Source: Nephrocerus scutellatus
Taxonomy: Eukaryota; Arthropoda; Insecta; Diptera; Pipunculidae
Direction of reading: 5' to 3'
DNA: 64,000 nt
NCBI GenBank assembly: GCA_947095585.1
Contig: OX352761.1
Location: forward strand, 85,241,919 to 85,305,918
The notes beneath the pieces were generated by a model, which worked only from the letters and a program-made list of their open reading frames with translations, made no database searches and was not told where the DNA came from. The position numbers and the translations under genes are program-made. Shown here in pieces: positions 10,895 to 22,382 of the stretch (the stretch's first letter is position 1; every line of letters starts with the position of its first letter).

Positions 10895-13790
10895 ATTTTA
10901 TTTCATATGGCTTAGAGTGATGGTACAAGGGCGCAGCATTCACTACTGCTTTCTTTAAAGCAGCCCCAACTTTGAGTTTCAACTCTTTACGAGTTGGATG
11001 CACTGTCTGATTCAATTGCAGGAACTGTCATAAATAATGATAACACTGAAATCGTTATTGCGGGCGATTTCAATTAACACAATTTTGGGTGCCACAACAC
11101 CCGTAGGAAGGGATGTTGAGTTGTTCGCTGAGTTTAATCACCTTACTCAGCTTGTAAATTAGCCTACAAGAATAACTGACATTGCAAATCATTCCGCGAG
11201 CTCCATTGAGTTGTTCCTTACCTCTCGTCCTGATAATTACTCCGTCAATGTATTATCGCCTATAGACTCGTCTGACCATTGTGTTGTATAAGCTAATTTT
11301 TCGTTAATTAACCACGCAGTTAGAGAAAAAAAACTCCCAAAAAACAGTCTGGGAATACGAGAAAGCCAATTGGGACGGCCTTAACAACTTCTATGGGAAA
11401 ATTAACTGGTCGCTATTGTTTCGTGATAGCAACGTGGATGCCGCCGCTGATGCCATCACAAACATCATCATCAGTTGTAAAGAGGCTTCTAGGATTAGAA
11501 GGGTATGCTTTCGGTTTCACAAAGCAAAACCTACTGTGGAAAACCGAACAAATTTTAAACGGGACTGCCTTAACAAATTCTTTGGATGGTATGACTCAAG
11601 TTGTACAGAGGCTTCTAGGATTAGAAGGGTATGCTTTCGGTTTCACAAAGCAAAACCTACTGTGGAAAACCGACCAATTTTAAACGGGACTGCCTTAACA
11701 ACTTCTTTGGGAAAATTAACTGGTCGCTATTGTTTCGTGATAGCAACGTGGATACCGCCGCTGATGCAATCACAAACATCATCCTTATTGGTATGAGAGA
11801 CTTTATTCCTTCCAGGAATAAGTCTGTCAAACTAAAGGAGAATGGATGGTATGACTGAAGCTGTAAAGAGGCTTCTAGGATTAGAAAGGTATGCTTTCGG
11901 TTTTACAAAGCAAACCCTACTGTGGAAAACCGAACTAATTTTAAACGAGCCAGAAATGATTACAATGCTCATCTTCGGCGAATCAATTTCACCTACGACC
12001 AAAAATTGAGGCAAAAGATACTACAATGTCTCTTAAGGTGGTAAAAATCTTTGGTAATTCGTGAAAAGAATAAAAAATACAGGCTCGTCGTAAATTCCAA
12101 CGCTCATTTATAATGACACCTCAGTTGTCAATTCTAAAGACAAAGCCAATCTGTTTGCTACACATTTTGCAGCTAGCTCAACGCTTCTAGATTGTTGATT
12201 CATGCCGCCTGCACGTCCGAGTATTGAACACTATGGGACAGATCTTCATTCGTACTCGTGCTGCAGTTGCTAGAGTTTTAAGCGATCTCAACACACACAA
12301 ATCCGCTGGGACAGATGGTATTTCCCCATTAGCTCTGAAGAGGTATTCTTCGAAGCTGACATTACCATTGTGTAAGCTTTTATATCTGTCCTATTCTTTT
12401 GAATTCTTCCCGAGAAGTTGAAAAACAGTCTTTGTCCAGCCCATACCCAAAAAAGGCGAGCCTTCGTCTCCTTCTTCGTAGCGACCCATAGCACTAACAT
12501 CAATTTTTTCCAAGGTTATGGAAACGCTGATTAATTTTCATTTCATGAAATATCTTAAAACCAATGAAATCCTTAGTGACCAGCAGTACGGATTTCGTGG
12601 GCAACGTTCCACTGGTGAATTTATGGTATATCTCACCGAACAGTGGAACCGGTCTTTGTATCAATTTGGTGAAAGCAAAGCTGTTGTACTCGATATTTCC
12701 AAAGCATTTGACAGAGTTTAGCATCAAGCTCTTTTGTTCAAAGTGCGTGCTTATAGATTCGATGAAAAACTGCTTTATTGGACTAGAAGCTACCTTTTGG
12801 ACGGAATCTTTAGTGACCAGCAGTACGGATTTCGTGGGCAACGTTCCACTAGTGATTTTATGGTATATCTCACCGAACAGTGGAACCGGTCTTTTCATCA
12901 ATTTGGTGAAAGCAAATCTGTTGTACTCGATATTTCCAAAGCATTTGACAGAGTTAAGCATCAAGCTCTTTTGTCCAAAGTGCGTGCTTATAGATTCGAT
13001 GAAAAACTGCTTCATTGGATTAAAAGCTATCTTTTGGACGGAATTCTTAGTGACCAGCAGTACGGATTTCGTGGGCAATATTCCACTGGTGATATTATGG
13101 TATATCTCACCGAACAGTGGAACCGGTCTTTGCATCAATTTGGTGAAAGCAAAGCTGTTGCACTCGATATTTCTAAGGCATTTGACAGAAATTGGCATCA
13201 AGCTCTTTTGTCAAAAATGCGTGCCTTTGGTGTCGATGATAAACTGCTTCATTGGATTAGAAGCTATCTTTTGGACCGCTCAATTCAAGTTGTTTTGGAC
13301 GTTTTCAAGTCTGAAATACACCACATAAATGCTGGCGTTCCCCAGGGCTCTGTTCTGTCTTATTAATGATCTCTTATCTGTGACTTCTAATCCAATCCAC
13401 TCCTTCGCTGACGACAGCACTCTCAGCTTCTCATATAAGTTTAAGGAACGTCCCACCACATCTCATGTGGAACTCAAACAACTTCGTATGTTAAGCACGT
13501 TAAACTCTGACCTAGACAGCATAATACAATCAATCGAGTAGAATTTAACGCTTCCAAAACCCAATGATGTCTCCTGCCGTCAAAGCGAATCCTTAACCCC
13601 ATGCCATTATCCATGAATGGCACTTGCATCGAGGAAACTGAAAATCTCGCAATTCTCGGTATGTTCGTTAACGACAAGCTTCGTTGGAATGACTTCCTTA
13701 ACGCCTTAACGCCCACGCTGTGCCAAGCATATAGCCGAGCATTATAAGGGTGCGAAACCCTTGAAGCGTGCGCGAATTATAAAAAAAAAA
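10895..13790 (+). pseudogene. Jockey-like LINE copy A, ORF2 with internal duplications
   Basis: Decayed ORF2 of a non-LTR retrotransposon. It is 5' truncated within the endonuclease (a GDFN-type motif near 11065) and continues into reverse transcriptase with SAGTDGISPL (about 12300), QYGFRGQRST (12590), DISKAFDR (12690) and FADDSTLSFS, the catalytic ADD box, near 13400. It ends in a poly(A) run at 13781-13790. Many stops and frameshifts. Two duplications are present: a roughly 260-bp stretch of the pre-RT region is repeated between 11388 and 11950, and a 237-bp RT segment is present three times (12575-13285). Six further copies of the family are in this window. Confidence 0.88.
12575..13285 (+). 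repeat. triplicated 237-bp RT segment
   Basis: The segment beginning at SDQQYGFRGQ occurs at 12575, 12812 and 13049, exactly 237 bp (79 codons) apart each time, so frame is kept across repeats. The copies differ at scattered sites (for example GQRSTGEF / GQRSTSDF / GQYSTGDI). The third copy continues into the normal downstream RT. Confidence 0.9.
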
Positions 13791-15310
13791 GCCAATCTGT
13801 TGGCTGCACATTTTGCAGCTAGCTCAACGCTTCCAGATTGTGCATTCATGCCTCCAACACCCCCGAGTATTGAACACTCTATGGGACAGATCTTCATTCG
13901 TACTCGTGCAGTTGCTAGAGTTGTAAACGATCTCAACATTCACAAATCCGCTGGGCCAGATGGTATTTCCCTATTAGTTCTAAAGAGGTGTTCTTCCAAG
14001 CTGGCATTACCATTGCGTAAGCTTTTCCATCTATCCTATTCTTCTGGAATCTTCCCGAAAAGTTGGAAAACAGCCTTTGTCCAGCCCATACCCAAAAAAG
14101 GTGAACCGTCGTCTCCTTCTTAGTACCGACCCATAGCACTTACATCCATTCTTTCCAAGGTCCTGGAAACGCTGATCAATTTTCAGCTCATGAAATATCT
14201 TGAAACCAATGAAATCCTTAGTGACCGGCAGTACGGATTTTGTGGGCAACGTTCCACTGGTGATTTGATGGTATATCTCACCGAATAGTGGAACCGGTCT
14301 TTGCATCAATTTGGTGAAAGCAAAGCTGTTGTACTTGATATTTCCAAGCATTTGACAGAGTTTAGCATCAAGCTCTTTTGTCCAAAGTGCGTGCTTATAG
14401 ATTCGATGAAAAACTGCTTCATTGGATAAGAAGCTATCTTTTGGACAGCTCAATTCAAGTTGTATTGGGCGGTTTTAAGTTTGAAATACATCACATAAAT
14501 GCTGGCGTGCCCCAGGGCTCTGTTTTGTCCCCGACACTCTTTCTTATTTTTATTAATGATATCTTATCTGTGACTTCAAATCCAATTCACTTCTTCTCAT
14601 ATAAGTTTAAGGAACGTCCCTCCTCTTCTTTTGTGGATCTGAAACAACTACATATGTTTAGCACGTAAAATTCTGACCTAGACCGCATAATAAAATGGGG
14701 ACGCTTCCGAAACCCAATGCTGTCTGCTGTCATCTAAGCGAATCCCAAATCCCATACCGTTATCCATGAATGGCCTTGCATCGAGGAAACTCGCAATTCT
14801 CGGTATGTGCGTTAACGACAAGCTTCGTCGGAATGACCACATATTTACCGTCGCCAAAAATGCTACGAAATGTTTAGGTTTTCTAACCCAGTGCAAGAAA
14901 AATTTTACTCCCTCGGAACTGGCTACTATCTACAAGGCTTTTATTCGCCCTATTATATAATTATATAATATAATTGAGTATAATTGTCAGCGGTGCTCAA
15001 GAGAAATAGCTAGTTGCATGTCATTTCTCCGTGAATTGCACCGCAATACTCGTGGCGCTCTAAATGCTCATCAGTTTACCCTTATGACCATCTTCGGACG
15101 TAAAGTTAAGTTCAATGATTCGTTCTTCAGCCGGACAACACGTATGTGGCATGCTCTGCCAAGCTCTGTCTTTCCACATCACTATGATCCACAGGCATTC
15201 AAAACACAAGCTCGTAGACATCTCCTCTTTTCTTCTCCTTTTCCAAGCATATATCCGAGCATAATAAGAGTGCAAACACCTTTTCGCGTGCGCAAATTAT
15301 AAAAAAAAAA
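13791..15310 (+). pseudogene. Jockey-like LINE copy B, head-to-tail with copy A
   Basis: Begins abruptly in mid-ORF2 immediately after the poly(A) of copy A (GCCAATCTGT, matching position 12143 of copy A) and runs through RT (SAGPDGISLL, the AGVPQGSVLSPTL block near 14505) to the C-terminal region and a poly(A) at 15301-15310. It lacks the triplication. A deletion near 14590 removes the catalytic ADD box, and several stops break the frame. Confidence 0.87.
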
Positions 15311-15745
15311 CATGCGGGGCACATCAGTATATAAAAACTAGTTTTACAATATTCAGTGCTGAGTAGAAAGTTTATGTCCTACGGACACGTACTTTTACAG
15401 TTACAGCTTATAAAAAGGTTTCTATTTTTTTTTAATCTCGAGAAAAATAGGCCTTTTTAGACCTGAACACTCGTTTGCTTAATTCTGGTTTTATGATGTT
15501 TCGGCGGCTTAAACACAAATCAGAAAAATAAACGACTGCACTTTAATTCGATTTTGTGTTCTACCATCTGAAATAAATATCAGTTGGTCTAGCTTTGCGG
15601 TCTCATTGTTATGAAAATGGGAAGGTTTGATGTACGGTTCTGGTGTTATATAGAAATGCACAGACATCTTATATCTTATAAATGCACATCTGTTTGTTTT
15701 TAAAAACTTGACACAGGATGACTTACTGTAAGGCCATCGGAGACG

Positions 15746-16205
15746 CTACATAACGAAATTGTTTTTCATTCTTAAATCTGAATTTGGGGGTTTGTTAAAA
15801 ACTGCTTGTTGAAGTATTTCCATGTCTAAAGTCGTTGGTGTCAGTGTGTCTAAAGTCTCGTCTCCTATGGTTAATAAATATTGATAGAGATAAGGGTTTG
15901 TGACACCACTCTTCAGTGCGTTCCTGGCAAAATCCTCAAGCTGTGATTTCAGAGTTGGAGCTGCCGCAGCGTACTTCTCATCCACCGCCTCCTTGCACAG
16001 CAACAGCGTCGTACCAATTCTTGGTAAGTTTCCCTTGGTATTTAATTTCGATTAAGTAGTTTTTCGGCTTCCTCGAAAAAGTTTATTGGATTTGATGCGA
16101 ATAAAAGGTAATCCTCGACCCGCAGTCTTGTTGCGATAATTTGAAAAAACGCTTGTTGTTCTTCCTCTGGTAGGCGTTCTAGTAATTTCTTACAGCACCC
16201 TAAAA
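15746..16205 (-). pseudogene. unidentified host-like protein fragment
   Basis: Minus-strand coding-like sequence that resembles none of the transposons here. The upper part (16205-16060) encodes an EEEQQAFFQIIATRLRVEDY-like segment followed by FFEEAEKLL; the lower part (16003-15746) continues with VDEKYAAAAPTLKSQLEDFA and ends KPPNSDLRMKNNFVM then stop. The two parts are separated by a stop and a frame change near 16050. Composition looks like a helical, non-transposon protein. I do not recognise the family. It may be a decayed retrocopy or captured gene fragment within the amx intron. The flanks (15311-15745 and 16206-16675) show nothing clear. Confidence 0.5.
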
Positions 16206-16675
16206 AAGTATGTAGTTCACTAATTACTAGTGAATTTTGTGTGCCCTAGAATATGGGTACTAACTGAACCGTAATTTTTGCAATAATCGACGGACACTTT
16301 AAAGATTGGTTTGTTTATTTTTTTTTGATAATTTAATTGATAATTCCTGTACAGTTTCAAGAATGGAAATATTTAGCCAATTAAGAAATTCCCTACTTAT
16401 GTTTGGATCACTGACACTCAGAGTTGGCCAAATTGTCACTTTTTGGAAAAACTACATTTTTTACGTCTGTTACGTAGAATATGTAGTTAAAAGTAGTAAA
16501 TGTATTTAATGTAGCAGACGTAGTTTTAAATATGAAATTGTAGCTAAAATGTCACTATGAAACATTTGAATTTTATTTTTGATTGCATTTGCATTCAAAC
16601 TTGTATTTTTCAAAGTAACGGCAAACGAGTAAGACGTAAACCTTAATGATTTTGAAGTTTTAAGTGTCTATTGAA

Positions 16676-17110
16676 TGTCTGGCAGGAAGCTTCATAATTA
16701 CTGGGCTGAAGGTGAGTTCACGCCAATTAAAATGGACGATAGAATTGGTGCGCTCTGTGACATTTGCTCTGCCCTTCTCAAAAATACGACAGTGTTAAGG
16801 CTTCAGGCACAAAATACGACAGTGTCAAGGCTTCAGGCACATAGGTAAAAGAAATAGAAAATGTATTTGCATTACGCCATGCATCTGTTATTATTGCAGA
16901 AAACTTTGTATTGCAAAACCAAGGTCTTCTGAAATGCAAGCGTTTTCTCGCACACGAAATCATTTGGCGGTTTCAGTTCTAATATTGGACATAGACGCCA
17001 AGCAAATGAACTTGCGATTGATGATGAGGCTGATATAACCATTGTTCCTGGTCCAGTAGACATCACGACATTTCAAGTCCAGGGTCAAGATATTGAAAAA
17101 AGCCTTAATT
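16676..17110 (+). pseudogene. BED-finger-like transposase remnant
   Basis: From an ATG at 16676 the frame reads a segment with YWAEGEF and CDICSALLKN, a C-x2-C pattern followed by Leu and His as in BED zinc fingers of hAT transposases. A short CTTCAGGCAC-type direct repeat (16798-16840) and stops follow. Recognition is weak. Confidence 0.35.
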
Positions 17111-17760
17111 TCAACTAGTGGGTCTGTTGATCAAATTTTTGCTTTCACAGTGTCTTGATGAAATTGAAATTGGAGTAGATACTCTTTCTATGCCAGTGCC
17201 ACTATCAACAACAATTTTTCAAAAATCACAGTAAGCATCAGAAACATCATTGGATAGTTCCAGTGCCAGATCAACCCGTTCATCTATATATCCCCTTTTT
17301 AAATTCTCTTTATTAACTTCGCTCGCCCGTGGCTGGCGGACTGGCTGACTGGCTGGCTGGCTGGTCAGATCTTGTGATCAATTTTTAACCCACTTCCCAA
17401 AGCCAAATTTTATTGAAATTTTGCACTCGTGTATATTTCCGGTGACAATACTTTCTATTAGAGAGTGATCGGGCCACGGGGTCCGGGGGCTCCCATACAA
17501 ATTGTTTTTCCCGGCATTAGATCATTTCATACTATAATGACTGTATTCTGTGTGCGTTTGATCGCTGTGCGCTGTGGGCAGCGCATCTTGCTTTACGATT
17601 GGGGTTGTTTTGTTGTTGGATTGCAGTACTTCGTGTGTATTTTAATATTTCAGCATTTATGGTGGAGTTCAGTATAGTTTTGGTTATAAGAGAATTTACA
17701 TGAAAAATTTTATGGGTTGTTTTTATTTCATCCTCCTCGTCGCTACATAAAAGCTCTTCG

Positions 17761-18590
17761 ATGTCATCCGACAAAGACTTAGACAAAACTCAACAAAATA
17801 AGAAAAACATATTCACAAGTGCAAGTTCAAGAAAATCAACGAAGGCTTCCGAAACACCATCTGTTTTGAAATTTTTTATTGATAGCATTGATGAAAAGGA
17901 CTCGCAAAATAGATATGGCATTGGCAAAGTTTTTCTTTGGTTGTAGTATACCATTCGCTGTAGTTGATTCTGACCACTTTAAATAACTGATGATGCTTTT
18001 ACGACCATCGTAAAAACCACCCGTCTTGGCAGCAGGTCTTCTGGACGATGTGTATGAAGAAGTCCAAAAATCTAACCAAAACGAAACTGAAGGTGTATTA
18101 TTAATAGATTGGAAAAACAGCAGCAACAACACAAATAATAATGAGAAGAAGCTTGTTGACAGTGGAGATAAGAGAAATTCTTTTGAAAACTTTGTCCAAA
18201 ATTTAAAACATGTGAAAAGTTTGGCAGCCGAAGACAACCAAAAAATCATCAGTACCGAAATAAACAGCTTATTTTCGATGACTATTTTATACAATCTGTT
18301 AAAGAGGAAATATTTATTTATGATCCTGTGTGCAAGATAATAAATTAGTGCCAAAATGACAACACAAATATTTCGGAAGCTGTAAATTTATGGCTTCAGT
18401 TAGAAGCTCCCGAGAAATTTGCAGACAGCTTGGAAGAACGAAAAAATGGCCTTGACAATTCATTCGCTTGCAGCATATACTCTAGATCAAACCTACCGAG
18501 GATAAAACCTTTCCCAGGAGCAAAAGAATAACGTAGATATGCATTTGCTTGTGAATCTAACTGCAGATTAATATGATAACCAGTCACGTT
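17761..18590 (+). pseudogene. hAT-like (DUF659-type) transposase remnant
   Basis: Broken frames read FFFGCSIPFAVVDSDHFK (about 17930-17985) followed by KPPVLAAGLLDDVYEEVQKS (from about 18017). This resembles the 'F..GLPFAVVES..FK' and 'LA..LLDD.YEEV' blocks of the hAT/DUF659 transposase core. An opening frame at 17761-17946 (61 codons) precedes it with a Ser/Lys-rich linker. Several frameshifts; non-functional as it stands. Confidence 0.6.
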
Positions 18591-18992
18591 GCTTGTTCAA
18601 AGAGGAAGAGGAGGGAAGCCCTCTTCCATTTTATTATAATCTTCATTAACCTATACTATAAAATGTTACTATAATAATTACAATAATAACTACACTAATA
18701 ATATAAGGGTCTCTATGTACTACCTATAATAGCTCAATAGCTATGATAATTTCAAAAAAGGGGAAGGATTAAATTTTTCAATTCAATTTGTTTGTTTATT
18801 TGTAATTCTTATTCACAGTAAGATGTAATATCTTATAAGTTAGTGACAAGCTTAATAAATATTGTGTGAGAAGACAAACTTAAATAGTTTTAATTAATAA
18901 TAAAAAGAGAAACATAGCAAAAAACAAAAGAGGAAGAGAAAAAAAACAACCCATAAAAATTAAAATTTTTCTTGTAAATTCTCTAATCGGGG

Positions 18993-18994
<2 letters not shown>

Positions 18995-19034
<40 letters not shown>
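18995..19034. repeat. (AC)n microsatellite
   Basis: About 20 uninterrupted AC units in the right arm of the long-inverted-repeat element. Confidence 0.95.
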
Positions 19035-19037
<3 letters not shown>

Positions 19038-19439
19038 GTGCTCGTTTTGTGGCAAAATCATTCACAAATGACGCAACGGCAGCGAACAGCGCTGCTCACA
19101 AAGCACAGAGCTCATACTTTGCCGTGATCTGATGCGATATAGCGATATTTAAAAATTGTATATTGGGGTTCCCAAGGGGCCGATCGCTCCAAATTTTTAC
19201 AAAAAGTGTTTTCCATCGAAGCTGTAGGAAGTGGGTTAAAAATTGATCACAAGATTTGGCCAGCCAGCCAGCCAGCCACGGGCAAGTGAAGTTAATATAG
19301 AGAATTTAAAAAAAGAAAAAAGAAGAGAGACTGCTGTCAAACCAAAAAGAAAAATGTTAAACTGGCAGTTGCGCATTGTACGGGAAAGAAAAGAAATAAA
19401 ATAAATCAAACTCACAAGTAGTTGAATAATAATTATTTA

Positions 19440-20861
19440 TACTCGTAGATAGATAGTTTCTCTATTGAGTTTTAAGTATTGTCATATTATTCGTTCTTCT
19501 AATGTGGCGTGGCATAGTGTTCCACAAGCGAGCTGAATTTAAAAAAAAAAATACGTTCAGATATCGTAGATCTTTTCATAAAGATTGGTGAGGTAAAAAG
19601 ACTAAGCGTACGATATTTTAAAAGATTATCGAGCGTCATGCCGTAAAGACGAGAGATATAATTAGATACATGATCAAATGGTCGTAAACCAAAGACATAT
19701 CTTAATATGGCATTAAAGCAACATTTTGTTTCCTCTTACGTAGATACGTAGCAGCAATTGCAGTAAATTTCGCAACCATATGTAAGGACTGGTACAGCTT
19801 ATGTTTTTGCCAGTACAATTTTAGTTTTAAAAGTGGTGAAAGAACGTGGCCCACAAAGTACGAAGCCAAGTCACGACTAAAGGTCATCCCAAGATTTTTA
19901 ACCTTTTTAACATAATCTATTGGGGTGTTATTTAATGTGATTACAGAAAAATATGATAGATCCAACTGCTGCTTAGAGATGACTATGCATTTAGATTTGT
20001 TAGCATTTAGCATTAGACCATTACGATTTGACCATAGCGCTATCTTTGATAGATCCTCATTTATACAACTCACAGTATGCTCGATTAAGCCCAGCGGAAA
20101 ACTTAGAACGAGCTGAGTATCATCAGCGTACATATGAAGTGAACAGTGCCTTACAATAGATGGGACTTCATTTACAAACATGGAAAATAATAATGGTCCT
20201 AAAATGGATCCCTAAGGAACTCCACTGGTTTTAGGGAGAAAGTCTGAGAGGACCTTATTAATTTCGACTGCCTGAAATCTGTTTGTCAGATATGAAGATA
20301 TCAAATTCACAGCGATAGGTTCGAAATTGTAATGTCGAGATAGCTTTTGGCATAGAGTTGAGTGGTCGACAGTATCAAACGCTTTAGAAAAATCTAGTAG
20401 TACGAGCAATGAGACTTTTCCCTCACCTGATATGCCTTTTACGGCTGTTATGCAGCTATGTTTCTGCCGGAATCCAGATTGCTTAGGCGTTAAGATGTTA
20501 TGAGTGGAGAGGAATTGACTTATTTGTTTTTGTATTGTTTTTTCAAACATTTTGGATATAAATGGGATAATGGAGATTGGTCTAAACTCATCCCCTTTAG
20601 GTGTTTTGAGGACAGGCAGTACTTTTGCATGTTTCCAATTTGTAGGAAAAATACTTGTTGTCACCACTGCATTAAAGATGTACAAATATAGGGTAACACT
20701 ACTGGTAAGATGATTTTTAAAAAAGATGGGTGATTGAAGTGTAGTTTATACAACTTACAACATGTAGTTTATGAGGTAGAAAATTGAGTGTTGTTAATTC
20801 AGTGTCAGTGACACTGTCTGAAACTTTACAGATATCTCCTTGACTACTTTCTTTATTTATT
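19440..20861 (-). pseudogene. CR1-like LINE, RT and C-terminal region
   Basis: On the minus strand, RT motifs appear in order: FRPISIIPFISKMFEK (about 20600), GFRQKHSCITAV, LLDFSKAFDTVDHS (about 20390), SGVP-stop-GSILGPLLF, and the catalytic MYADDTQLVLSF (about 20125). The C-terminal conserved region (CFNAILRYVFGLRPFDHVSN) runs on to about 19475. One in-frame TAG replaces the Gln of VPQGS at 20212, and a frameshift lies upstream of 20690. Otherwise well preserved over 400 codons. It differs clearly from the Jockey-like family found elsewhere in the window. Confidence 0.85.
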
Positions 20862-21645
20862 AAATTTTCTATATTAACTTCACTTGCCCGTGGCACGGAT
20901 GTCGGTCGGCAGTCGGACGTCTGTCGTGGAATCTTGCGATCAATTTTTAACCCACTTTCCAAAGCCCGATTTTATTGAAATTTTGCACACATGTGTTTTT
21001 CCGGAGACAACACTTTCTATTAAAATTTGAGTCCCCTCGGGCCATGGGGTCGGTGGGCTCCCCTACAAATATTTTACAAAATTTTACTCGATTTTCTTCA
21101 AATTTATTACACATGTGTATCTTCGACAGACAAAACTTTTTGTAAAAAATTTGGTGACCCCAAGCCCCGAGGTCGTGGGTCTCCCAAATTTTTTTTTAAA
21201 AAAAAATAACCCGATTTTCTTCAAATTTTATATATGTACGTATGTATCTCCGATGAAAAACACTGACCCCGGGCCCCAGGGTCATTGGGCCCCAATAAAT
21301 TTTTTAAAAAACTTAACCTTAACAAAAATTTTGGTGGCCGGGGTAAACATTTTTCAAAAAAATTAACCCGATTTTCTTCAAATTTTATATACAAGTGTAT
21401 CTCCGATGGACAAAACTTTTTGTAAGTTTGTTGGAGTGATCGGGCCCTGACCCCGTGTGGTGTCCATGTAAATTTTTTAAAAATTAGCGCGGTTTTCTTC
21501 AACCCATCTCATATTAAAGAATTTACATGAAAAATGGTATTTTTATGGGTTGTTTTTTTTCTATGGAGAGTGCGAGAAACTTTGAAAATTAATGCGACTT
21601 ACTCTTTGTTTGCGTGTCTTATTTAGTTCTAATTTATTGAATCAC
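20862..21645 (+). repeat. modular arm with ~120-bp units, copy 2
   Basis: Starts AATTTTCTATATTAACTTCA, CTTGCCCGTGG and continues into several units of the form CCCGATTTTCTTCAAATTT ... TGTGTATCTCCGATGGACAA ... CTTTTTGTAA ... GGGCCC, ending with the TTTTTATGGGTTGTTTTT block and CTCTTTGTTTGCGTGTC. Homologous to the left arm at 17298 and to 24780-25778. No inverted partner arm lies nearby. Confidence 0.8.
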
Positions 21646-22382
21646 ACTGGAAACCAGAAATAGTCTCGGGTTTGAAGAATAGGTGTCTTTTAGAATCAAG
21701 GATTTTTAAGCACTTATTCTTACTGTGGCTTCCTTAATCCTACCAGCTGCCAATTGCTTTGGTGTTATACGATTATTCTGTTTTATTATATTTATTTCTA
21801 CTAATTTATATTAATTGTTACAAATTGCTTTGTAATATATGTTATAAAATATATGGAATATCCTACCGGCTGCGCGAAAATTGTTACACTATATCTGTAA
21901 GTGGGTGTGTCGTGTGTTGTGTTAATATATATGTTTTAATATATTTAATTATGTTAACACGGGCCAAGATTCTTAATGTGGCCGATAATGTGTGTTAAAT
22001 TTTGATATATGTAGAAGTGTATATATATGTGTAGGCTGGCAGGAATACTCAACGTCAATGTACCGTAATAAATTGATTTTTCTAAGACTGGCAGGATTGC
22101 CATGTAATAATAGGATTATTCTCGGTCCTATACTAATTGTATTTAAACTGGCAGGATCGCCATGTAATAATTGTTATATAATTTTAACAATTTTACTGTA
22201 ACTAACTGGAACTATTGGGGGAATAAGTTGCGATATCTGAACTCGTCCGGCGTGTTGCTTAACAAACGTTGACCAAAAAGCAAGCTGCTCTGTAGGGCGT
22301 CAGATATCGGAGAAATAATTATAGTTCGTTGATTAGAAGTCCCATTGTTTTCTGCACCAGCCAAAGTGGGATCTCATTTGAA
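21646..22382. other. AT-rich spacer with CTGGCAGGA direct repeats
   Basis: Three CTGGCAGGA-type segments (22036, 22089, 22149), the last two followed by ...CGCCATGTAATAAT or the like, and a GC-richer stretch at 22210-22380. It may be part of a decayed LTR, but no pair was found. Confidence 0.35.

Larger units (their letters stand above)
17298..19312. mobile_element. element with ~400-bp modular inverted ends around a hAT-like core
   Basis: The left end (17298 on: AAATTCTC, TTAACTTCGCTCGCCCGTGG, repeated CTGG, then a GATCAATTTTTAACCCACTT block) reappears inverted at 19310-19160. A second inner block (GAATTTACATGAAAAA...TGGGTTGTTTTT) at 17690-17730 reappears inverted at 18948-18995. This gives paired arms of about 430 and 365 bp. 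The arms carry variable copies of a unit seen in arrays elsewhere (20862-21645, 24780-25778). Between the arms is a broken hAT-like transposase. Target duplication not identified. Confidence 0.65.

Noticed and set aside
18880..19065. VCVCVC reverse-strand frame
   Set aside because: Translation of the (AC)n microsatellite.
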